A stretch of DNA of 5,328 nucleotides, from NCBI GenBank assembly GCA_029934755.1, contig JAOZLQ010000114.1, forward strand, positions 2,230-7,557. The letters run 5' to 3'. Below the pieces are notes generated by a model. It ran no database searches and had not been told where the DNA came from. It was given only the letters and a program-made list of their open reading frames with translations. This stretch comes from Desulfuromusa sp. (lineage in GTDB: Bacteria; Desulfobacterota; Desulfuromonadia; Desulfuromonadales; Geopsychrobacteraceae). The position numbers and the translations under genes are program-made. Positions 1-4,924 of this stretch are shown here, one piece after another. Every line of letters begins with the position of its first letter. The stretch's first letter is position 1.

Positions 1-834
1 GACAACCATATCCACCTCATGCTGTTGGCCATCATCCAGATGAAGGTGAAAGCCATCCTGCTTTTGCTCGATTTTCTGCACCCCGTTACCAGTTAAAATT
101 TCCCCGGAAAGAGCAGCAGCTATTCCATCAGTTAGATCCTGAATACCACCACTAAAAGAGGTCAAGACTCCACCCGGTCCGGCGGCACTCGCTACAGCTT
201 TACCAGCTTTGACTTCGGCACGTTTCTTTTTTGCTAACTTAAGCATCGCCTTGATCAAACCACCATATTCTTGTTCCAATTCATAAATACGGGGAAAGCA
301 GCTCTTCAGGCTCATGGTTTCAGGATCGCCGGCAAAAATTCCCGAGACCATTGGGGAAATTAATTTATCGAGCGCTTCACCTCCCAACCGCCGCCGACCA
401 AATTCGGCAAGAGTTTCATCACCTTCAGGTCGCCGTTTTGGTACCACCATTTCACCAGCAAGGCGGAATTTTCCGGGCCAGGAAATCAATTTTGATTTGA
501 GAAAAGCAGGCCCGTTTTCGGGCATTTGGTGCAGAATTTTTTCAGAATAGATAAATCTTTTGCGCGCATTATCATCAGATCGCAGTAACAGTTGATCAAT
601 CTGCAATTGCTTGCACAGATCAAGAGTCATCGGCTTGTTATCAAGAAATCCGTTTGGCCCCCATTCACAGAGAAACCCTTCATCTTTAATTGATAAAATT
701 TTCCCCCCCGTTCGTGGCTCTTTTTCTACCACCAGAGTTTCAATATCAAATCCAGCCTGATTCGCTTGATGTTCAATAGCATAGGCCGTAGCAAGTCCAG
801 AAATTCCAGCTCCAATAATAGCAATACGGGTCAT
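1..834 (-). CDS. hemG: Protoporphyrinogen oxidase, HemG/HemY FAD type (N-terminal 278 codons, truncated by window edge)
   Basis: FAD-dependent oxidation of protoporphyrinogen IX to protoporphyrin IX, the penultimate step of heme synthesis, normally at the inner membrane. I translated this strand from ATG at 834 and the frame stays open to base 1. Residues 8-13 read GAGISG, the dinucleotide-binding GxGxxG motif after a hydrophobic first strand. E37 follows the second strand and RTGG (41-44) is the usual RxGG motif. The stretch EWGPNGFL (57-64) is characteristic of this family against other FAD amine oxidases. Later landmarks are SPMVSGIFAGDP (160-171) and FSGGIQDL (227-234). Family members are usually about 460-480 residues, so roughly 60% is present. 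The start has a good Shine-Dalgarno (AGGAG on the minus strand at 840-844). It is divergent from the J-protein gene. The symbol hemY is used for the same enzyme in Bacillus. Phytoene-desaturase-like amine oxidases are the alternative, but the GPNGF motif argues against them. Confidence 0.93.
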   Translation of the reverse strand, partial: MTRIAIIGAGISGLATAYAIEHQANQAGFDIETLVVEKEPRTGGKILSIKDEGFLCEWGPNGFLDNKPMTLDLCKQLQIDQLLLRSDDNARKRFIYSEKILHQMPENGPAFLKSKLISWPGKFRLAGEMVVPKRRPEGDETLAEFGRRRLGGEALDKLISPMVSGIFAGDPETMSLKSCFPRIYELEQEYGGLIKAMLKLAKKKRAEVKAGKAVASAAGPGGVLTSFSGGIQDLTDGIAAALSGEILTGNGVQKIEQKQDGFHLHLDDGQQHEVDMVV

Positions 835-877
835 ACAAACTCCTGAAAAAAGAAAAACAGTAGGGAATCAACTTAGC

Positions 878-906
878 ATCGTAGCTTGTCATCCGGGTCA
901 GGTCAA
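878..906 (-). promoter_or_regulatory. Predicted sigma-70-like promoter for hemG
   Basis: Read on the minus strand, TTGACC (906-901) and TACGAT (883-878) are separated by exactly 17 bases. This would start transcription near 871, leaving a leader of about 36 bases with a Shine-Dalgarno just ahead of the ATG at 834. The spacer and -35 hold tandem GGTCA units (896-900 and 901-905 on the plus strand). The promoter is predicted from hexamer match and spacing only. Confidence 0.55.
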
Positions 907-991
907 GATGGAGGAGTTGTCTGTTCAGTTCTTCTTGACGCTGCACAAAACGACTTCTATAGTGGTCTTTAAATTGAGCAAGATGGAGGAG
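904..991 (+). repeat. Perfect 13-bp direct repeat in the hemG/J-protein intergenic region
   Basis: CAAGATGGAGGAG occurs at 904-916 and again at 979-991, 75 bases apart. The downstream copy contains the Shine-Dalgarno (GGAGGAG, 985-991) of the J-protein gene, 8 bases before its ATG. The upstream copy lies ahead of that gene's -35 and overlaps the -35 of the hemG promoter. The flanking bases differ, so the match is exactly 13 bp. It may be the remnant of a small duplication; no function can be read from it. Confidence 0.6.
935..963 (+). promoter_or_regulatory. Predicted sigma-70-like promoter for the J-protein gene
   Basis: TTGACG (935-940) and TATAGT (958-963) are separated by exactly 17 bases, a near-consensus housekeeping promoter. 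Transcription would begin near 970, giving a leader of about 30 bases before the ATG at 1000. I see no sigma-32-like or CIRCE-like heat-shock element in the region, so the sequence gives no sign of heat-shock control. Confidence 0.65.
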
Positions 992-999
992 CGTAAGGC

Positions 1000-1881
1000 A
1001 TGGCAAAAGACTATTATTCAGTACTTGGTGTAGAACGGACCGCTGATGCGGCAACGATAAAAAAAACTTATCGCAAACTGGCACAAAAATATCACCCCGA
1101 CAAAAATCCTGGGGATACAAAGGCCGAAGATCAATTTAAACAGATCACTGAAGCCTATGCCGTTTTATCTGACAAGGAGAAGCGCCAACAATACGATCAG
1201 TATGGTGATGCTGGATTTCACCAGCGTTTCAGCCAGGAAGATATTTTCCGCAATATGAATAGGGGTGATATCTTTGGTAGTTTCGGTGGAGGTCGTGGTA
1301 ACGAAGATATCTTCAGTCAACTGTTTGGCGGCGGAGGCGGTCGCGCCCCCAGACCGCCAGCCAAAGGACAAGACTATTCGATGCAAATCAGCATCCCATT
1401 TAGATTAGCCGTACGGGGTGGAGAAAGACGTATTGACTACCGCAGTGACGACAAAGTTGAACAAATTAAGGTTAAAATCCCGGCGGGAATCGAAAAGGGA
1501 AGCAAACTACGTGTCTCTGGAAAAGGAGGCATTCACCCAACTGGTGGCACACCCGGGGATCTTTACCTCCATGTTGATATTGAACCAGATCCAACATTTA
1601 CCCGTGACGGAAACGATCTACTCGTTCGAGCAGAGATACCTTACAGTGGCATCTGTCTAGGAACCTCGATTGAAGTCCCAACTCTCGACACTCCTAAACG
1701 GGTCAAGGTTCCTGCCGGAATGCAACCGGGTCAAAAGATCAGGTTGCGGGGGTATGGCGTTGCCGCTTCAGGAAAAAGACCCGCTGGCGATCTTTATGCG
1801 CTTATCGAAGTTGTTGTGCCAAATAATCTGACCCCCGAACAAAAAGAATTATTGGAACAACTCAAAGCCGTTGATCTTTAA
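1000..1881 (+). CDS. cbpA: CbpA-like class B DnaJ/Hsp40 co-chaperone, 293 aa
   Basis: A J-domain co-chaperone that would stimulate the ATPase of DnaK (Hsp70) and hand over client proteins in the cytoplasm. The J domain covers residues about 4-69, with the essential HPD triad at 32-34 (YHPDKNPG). A Gly/Phe-rich linker follows (about 70-115, with GGGGG near 110-114). Two C-terminal beta-domains cover about 124-195 and 200-285, with landmarks KVKIPAGI, RVSGKG, GDLYLHV and a second KVPAGMQPGQKIRLRG block. The four CxxCxGxG zinc repeats of class A DnaJ are absent, which makes it class B. Its length is close to that of E. coli CbpA (about 306 aa). The start is supported by GGAGGAG 8 bases upstream and by the usual MAKDYYxxLG opening. 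No cbpM modulator follows. Binding to curved DNA is known for CbpA of E. coli, but cannot be assumed here. The linker contains three D-I-F triplets (81-83, 90-92, 103-105). Confidence 0.92.
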   Translation: MAKDYYSVLGVERTADAATIKKTYRKLAQKYHPDKNPGDTKAEDQFKQITEAYAVLSDKEKRQQYDQYGDAGFHQRFSQEDIFRNMNRGDIFGSFGGGRGNEDIFSQLFGGGGGRAPRPPAKGQDYSMQISIPFRLAVRGGERRIDYRSDDKVEQIKVKIPAGIEKGSKLRVSGKGGIHPTGGTPGDLYLHVDIEPDPTFTRDGNDLLVRAEIPYSGICLGTSIEVPTLDTPKRVKVPAGMQPGQKIRLRGYGVAASGKRPAGDLYALIEVVVPNNLTPEQKELLEQLKAVDL

Positions 1882-1913
1882 TTTTTCAAGATATTCCAGA
1901 GCTTGGCACCTGA

Positions 1914-1957
1914 CTGAATACCTATTTTTCACCTCAGGCTAGAAAATAGGTATTCAG
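1914..1957. repeat. Perfect 15-bp inverted repeat (hairpin) after the J-protein gene
   Basis: The left arm CTGAATACCTATTTT (1914-1928) and right arm AAAATAGGTATTCAG (1943-1957) are exactly complementary around a 14-base loop. The stem starts 33 bases after the J-protein stop codon. There is no T-run after the stem on either strand: the T4/A4 tracts lie next to the loop, inside the stem. It is therefore not a textbook intrinsic terminator, although it could still slow polymerase, protect the 3' end of the J-protein mRNA, or bind a dimeric protein as DNA. Confidence 0.75.
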
Positions 1958-1958
1958 C

Positions 1959-1988
1959 TTGCGGATAAATTAGCTTGCAAGCTATAAT
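1959..1988 (+). promoter_or_regulatory. Predicted promoter with palindromic operator-like spacer, upstream of the Cys/His exported protein gene
   Basis: TATAAT (1983-1988) is a perfect -10 hexamer. The best -35 is weak, TTGCGG (1959-1964), 18 bases upstream. The spacer contains the 14-bp perfect palindrome TAGCTTGCAAGCTA (1971-1984), which runs into the -10. Its half-site AGCTTGC is repeated once more at 1956-1962, one and a half helical turns upstream. A weak -35 with a palindrome in the spacer is the arrangement expected of a regulated promoter. Transcription would start near 1995, about 40 bases before the preferred GTG at 2035. No regulator gene lies in the window. Confidence 0.5.
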
Positions 1989-2034
1989 GCTGCTGTTTTT
2001 ACAAGCGAGATGCTGTCAGACACAAAGGGTGACT

Positions 2035-2466
2035 GTGACTAAGCGCAATTCCATCAACAACATACGACTGATTTTAGTGCTTGCAGTATTTCTGCTTCTT
2101 TGTGGTGGACTGCAATCTGCTTTTGGTTGCCTGCTGCAAGGAAGTCAAAGTTATAGTGCGGAAATCAGAGTCAATAGTTGTCATTTGGTAGCAGATCAAA
2201 AAAAAGCAACTCCCTGTTGTCAAATTGAAGCATGTCATCAGGCGGCTCCCCAGAAACGCAACCTTGCTAGTCCTGAATACCATACCCTGTTCAAGGATTC
2301 TCACTCTCTGGCTCATGAATCACGGCCACTGACTCCTGAATTGAAGGTTGGCAAGCCGTTTATAACTAACCATATGACCCCACCACATTTTTTTTCGCTC
2401 GCAGGAATCTCCCAGACCCCCCTACAATCCCTTTATAGTCTTCGTACCATTGTGCTGTTAACTTAA
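2035..2466 (+). CDS. Small exported Cys/His-rich protein of unknown function, 143 aa
   Basis: I do not recognise a named family. Starting at GTG 2035, the protein has a basic N-terminus (K3, R4, R11), a hydrophobic stretch at about 12-31, and a probable signal cleavage near Ala29-Phe-Gly31 just before Cys32. This predicts export, or lipid attachment if Cys32 is a degenerate lipobox cysteine. The mature part has a Cys/His cluster: C49-H50, ten residues, C61-C62, four residues, C67-H68, followed by scattered His at 83, 90, 94, 113 and 118. Such a pattern could bind a metal or heme or form disulfides. Small exported proteins with similar Cys clusters occur beside heavy-metal efflux genes in other bacteria, but the likeness is only general. 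GTG 2035 is preferred because AAGGG (2025-2029) lies 5 bases upstream and the start falls after the predicted transcription start. TTG 1975 and ATG 1987 lie in the promoter and lack a Shine-Dalgarno; GTG 2029 would add two residues. It sits 98 bases before resB. Confidence 0.68.
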   Translation: MTKRNSINNIRLILVLAVFLLLCGGLQSAFGCLLQGSQSYSAEIRVNSCHLVADQKKATPCCQIEACHQAAPQKRNLASPEYHTLFKDSHSLAHESRPLTPELKVGKPFITNHMTPPHFFSLAGISQTPLQSLYSLRTIVLLT

Positions 2467-2485
2467 AATTTCCGTTATCAATCGG

Positions 2486-2515
2486 TTAACGTCAGTCAGT
2501 ATCACTGACTATATT
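2486..2515 (+). promoter_or_regulatory. Possible resB promoter with inverted repeat in the spacer
   Basis: TTAACG (2486-2491) and TATATT (2510-2515) are 18 bases apart, matching the housekeeping -35 in 4 of 6 and the -10 in 5 of 6 positions. The spacer is almost filled by the inverted repeat AGTCAGT-ATC-ACTGACT (2494-2510). That repeat could be an operator or a weak hairpin, but no T-run follows to make it a terminator. Predicted transcription starts near 2522, about 43 bases before the resB start. Confidence 0.38.
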
Positions 2516-2551
2516 GACCAATTTTGTCATCTATTTTGACAAACTGATATC

Positions 2552-2567
2552 AGGAGATTTCACTTTG
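2552..2567 (+). promoter_or_regulatory. Ribosome binding site deciding the TTG start of resB
   Basis: AGGAGA (2552-2557) lies 7 bases before TTG at 2565, an ideal spacing. The next upstream in-frame start, TTG 2514, has no Shine-Dalgarno and falls at the predicted -10 region. The perfect palindrome CTGATATCAG (2544-2553) overlaps the first two bases of the site. Confidence 0.75.
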
Positions 2568-3947
2568 GCTGAAACAAAAAAAGCTTTAACAGATCGTATT
2601 TGGGATTTTTTCTGCTCCCTGAAACTGGCCATCATTGTAGTATTGTTGCTTGCCCTGACTTCCATTATCGGAACCATTATTCTGCAGAATGGATCACCAG
2701 CTGATTATGTCCGTGAATATGGTCAAGCAAATTACGAACTGTTTAAAAAACTACAATTCACTGACATGTATCATTCAACCTGGTTTATTGGCATTCTGGC
2801 CCTATTCGGTCTCAATTTAACGTGCTGTTCTATAGAAAAGTTCCCTCGGGTTTGGAAGTTTGTCAAAGAACCGATTCTGGTTGCCGGCTCCGGAATTTTT
2901 AAGGGCTCGGCAAATCGGGCAGAATTCAGTTGTAAAGACTCGAAACAACAGGTTGCGGAAAAGCTATCAACTCTATTGGAAAAGGAATTTGCTAAAACCA
3001 CCCTGACCGAAAAAGACGGAAAATTCTACATATTTGCACAAAAAGGGATTTATTCCCGGTTCGGCGCTTACCTCACCCACCTGTCTATCCTGATTATCAT
3101 GGCGGGAGCAGTCATCGGCAACATTTGGGGATACAAAGCCTTTGTCAATATTGTCGAAGGAAGCTCAATAGACACGGTTCGCACCTTCAACAACAACGAA
3201 TCAATTAATCTTGACTTTACGGTCCGTTGTGATGACTTTGATGTCAGTTACTATCCGGGAGGCAACCGGCCAAAAGATTACAACAGCGATCTGGTTATTC
3301 TGGAAAACGGTCAGGAGATTATCCATAAACGGATTGAGGTTAATGACCCTTTGACATACAAAGGGATAAAATTCTACCAATCTAGCTATGGACCTGCCGG
3401 TAACGCTTTCTTCAAAGTCAGAGTCACTGAAAATGCAACTGGTGAAGTTGCAGAACTCAAAGCACACCAGGGAAAACACGTTCAACTTGCTGGTGGCTAC
3501 TCTTTTTCTGTCACCAATTTCGCTGAAGATGATCGGAATTTTGGACCAGCAATACAATTGCACGTCAATTCTCCTGATGGCAAACATGGAGCACCATTTG
3601 TCGTTTGGCAAAACCATCCGCAACTTGACAGCAAACGCGCTGGAATTTTCACCTTTGTCCTCCTCGGCCATGATCAGCCTTTTTATACTGGTCTGCAGGT
3701 CGCCAAGGATCCCGGCGTCAATGTTGTCTGGGCAGGTTGCTTCCTGATAGTTTTCGGTTCATTGACCGCGTTTTTCTTCTCACATAAACGCATCTGGATC
3801 TGTCTACAGGATGATGGTAAAAATACCACGGTTTTACTGGCCGGTAATGCACACCGCAATCAACCAGGCTTTTCCTTGGCTTTTGATGATCTGCAGCAAA
3901 AAATTGAAGCAACCGCCAAAAACCAATCCCCAAAGAAGGAGGGATAA
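2565..3947 (+). CDS. resB: ResB (Ccs1-type) cytochrome c biogenesis membrane protein, 460 aa
   Basis: One half of the System II cytochrome c synthetase. With its CcsA/ResC partner it moves heme across the cytoplasmic membrane and presents it for thioether attachment to CXXCH sites of apocytochromes c. Starting at TTG 2565, hydrophobic segments lie at about 18-40, 71-90, 167-190 and 396-416. The first opens with FFCSLKLAIIVVLLLALTSI, typical of ResB. A large extracytoplasmic domain lies between the third and fourth segments (about 191-395), including the family-like DPLTYKGIKFYQSSYGP (251-267). H172 in the third segment (AYLTHLSIL) is a candidate heme ligand, as conserved His residues in this region are in the family. 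C87-C88 end the second segment. A polar cytoplasmic tail of about 40 residues follows the last segment. The length is normal for delta-proteobacterial ResB. The next gene starts 3 bases after the stop, so the two are co-transcribed. The thiol partners ResA/CcsX and CcdA are not in the window. Confidence 0.94.
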   Translation: MAETKKALTDRIWDFFCSLKLAIIVVLLLALTSIIGTIILQNGSPADYVREYGQANYELFKKLQFTDMYHSTWFIGILALFGLNLTCCSIEKFPRVWKFVKEPILVAGSGIFKGSANRAEFSCKDSKQQVAEKLSTLLEKEFAKTTLTEKDGKFYIFAQKGIYSRFGAYLTHLSILIIMAGAVIGNIWGYKAFVNIVEGSSIDTVRTFNNNESINLDFTVRCDDFDVSYYPGGNRPKDYNSDLVILENGQEIIHKRIEVNDPLTYKGIKFYQSSYGPAGNAFFKVRVTENATGEVAELKAHQGKHVQLAGGYSFSVTNFAEDDRNFGPAIQLHVNSPDGKHGAPFVVWQNHPQLDSKRAGIFTFVLLGHDQPFYTGLQVAKDPGVNVVWAGCFLIVFGSLTAFFFSHKRIWICLQDDGKNTTVLLAGNAHRNQPGFSLAFDDLQQKIEATAKNQSPKKEG

Positions 3948-3950
3948 CCA

Positions 3951-4811
3951 ATGGATAGTGGACAATTATTCAACCTGACCACCATTGCCTATTTTGCAGC
4001 GATGGTTCTGTTCTTTGCCTATATTGCAACAAAAAATAAGACTGTCGCGCTAATTGCAACATTGGCCTCTCTTGCCGGTTTTTTAATCCAAACAACAGCA
4101 TTAGGGCTACGTTGGTACGAATCGTATCAGATTCTGGGTGCAGATGGACGTGCGCCTCTGACTAACCTATACGAATCTGTGGTCTTCTTTGCCTGGTCAA
4201 TCTTATTGATTTACCTATTGATGGACTGGAAATACAAGCAACGCACTATTGGCGCCTTTGTTTTACCCATTGCCTTGTTCAGTATGCTCTGGGCCCAGAT
4301 GAGCTTACACTCTTCTATCGATCCGCTGATTCCTGCTTTGCAGAGTAACTGGCTGACCTACCATGTTATCACCTGCTTCCTTGGTTATGCTGGATTTGCT
4401 GTTGCTTTTGGAGTCTCCGTCATGTACCTGCTTAAAATCGGTAAAGAGGAAAAACATCAGGGTGACAAGCCGATGGGGGGAATTCTTGGGATGTTTCCAC
4501 CAACCAAGATTCTTGATGACATGAACTACAAGGCCATCATGATAGGCTTTCCCTTGTTGACTTTAGGGATCATTACTGGAGCCGCATGGGCGTACTATGC
4601 TTGGGGAACCTATTGGAGCTGGGATCCAAAAGAAACTTGGAGTTTAATCGTCTGGTTTCTTTACGCTGCATTTCTTCATGCTCGTTTCACTCGTGGCTGG
4701 GTTGGCCGGCGTGCAGCTTGGTTATCGGTTTTTGGCTTTGCCGCCACCCTGTTTTGCTATCTGGGAGTCAATTTGGTTCTTTCTGGACTACACTCCTACG
4801 GCAGCGGTTGA
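3951..4811 (+). CDS. ccsB: Cytochrome c biogenesis protein CcsB/CcsA/ResC type (WWD heme-handling protein), 286 aa
   Basis: Partner of ResB in System II cytochrome c maturation, holding heme at the outer face of the cytoplasmic membrane. About eight hydrophobic segments are visible (roughly 8-27, 32-52, 72-92, 99-117, 134-161, 194-217, 229-246, 254-279). The tryptophan-rich WWD heme-binding motif is intact at about 218-230 (WGTYWSWDPKETW), in the loop after the sixth segment. Candidate heme-ligand histidines are H138 (TYHV), H243 (LHAR) and H281 (GLHSYGSG), the last in the family's usual C-terminus. Length matches the roughly 280-residue family. The start is fixed by AAGGAGG (3936-3942), 8 bases before the ATG and lying inside the end of resB, which indicates translational coupling. 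Naming is confusing: the same protein is called CcsA, ResC or CcsB in different lineages. A terminator follows the stop codon. Confidence 0.95.
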   Translation: MDSGQLFNLTTIAYFAAMVLFFAYIATKNKTVALIATLASLAGFLIQTTALGLRWYESYQILGADGRAPLTNLYESVVFFAWSILLIYLLMDWKYKQRTIGAFVLPIALFSMLWAQMSLHSSIDPLIPALQSNWLTYHVITCFLGYAGFAVAFGVSVMYLLKIGKEEKHQGDKPMGGILGMFPPTKILDDMNYKAIMIGFPLLTLGIITGAAWAYYAWGTYWSWDPKETWSLIVWFLYAAFLHARFTRGWVGRRAAWLSVFGFAATLFCYLGVNLVLSGLHSYGSG

Positions 4812-4833
4812 TTTCTCATTCATGGAAAGCCAG

Positions 4834-4870
4834 ATAGGGTGCTTCTTGACAGGAGCACCCTATTATTCTA
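4834..4870 (+). terminator. Hairpin terminator of the resB-ccsB operon
   Basis: A perfect 10-bp stem, ATAGGGTGCT (4834-4843) with AGCACCCTAT (4854-4863), begins 22 bases after the ccsB stop. Two inner pairs (T-G and C-G) leave a six-base loop that reads TTGACA. A T-rich but interrupted tract follows (TTATTCT). The GC-rich core and position fit a rho-independent terminator, with a weaker than ideal U-tract. Confidence 0.65.
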
Positions 4871-4874
4871 CGGT
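4846..4874 (+). promoter_or_regulatory. Possible promoter for the DUF2799 lipoprotein gene, -35 inside the terminator loop
   Basis: The terminator loop contains a consensus -35 (TTGACA, 4846-4851). Exactly 17 bases later is TACGGT (4869-4874), a poor -10 match overall but with the most conserved second A and final T in place. Transcription would start near 4881, about 44 bases before the ATG at 4925. No better promoter is seen between the operon and the lipoprotein gene. Confidence 0.33.
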
Positions 4875-4924
4875 CGGATTATCTCCCCAAAAGCTAATTG
4901 CTTTTTCTCAAAGCTGAGGAAATT

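Noticed and set aside
314..550. Open frame of 78 codons on the plus strand
   Set aside because: It lies antisense within hemG, which shows clear family motifs in the other strand; the plus-strand product has no recognisable features.
983..1033. Short upstream frame starting at ATG 983 and ending with TAG inside the J-protein gene
   Set aside because: Its start codon adjoins the Shine-Dalgarno of the J-protein gene and has no site of its own; 16 codons with no features is expected by chance.
773..1386. Minus-strand open frames over the intergenic region and the J-protein
   Set aside because: They overlap the promoters and a well-conserved J domain, have no Shine-Dalgarno that I can see, and encode nothing recognisable.
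1914..1984. Miniature transposon or insertion-sequence end
   Set aside because: There is no target-site duplication, no second copy in the window and no transposase; a repeat family can be judged only with the whole genome.
1975..2034. Longer N-terminus for the Cys/His protein from TTG 1975 or ATG 1987
   Set aside because: Both lie within or at the predicted -10 region, lack a Shine-Dalgarno, and would put about 20 polar residues before an otherwise normal signal peptide.
2514..2564. Longer N-terminus for ResB from TTG 2514
   Set aside because: There is no ribosome binding site, and the start at 2565 has AGGAGA at ideal spacing and gives the usual short ResB N-terminus.
3201..3951. Open frames on both strands inside resB
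   Set aside because: They are shadows of the ResB frame, which is intact and recognisable throughout.
4889..4906. AAAAGC-TAATT-GCTTTT hairpin with a T-run before the lipoprotein gene
   Set aside because: The stem has only two G-C pairs and would be too weak for reliable termination; the stronger hairpin at 4834-4863 is a better candidate.
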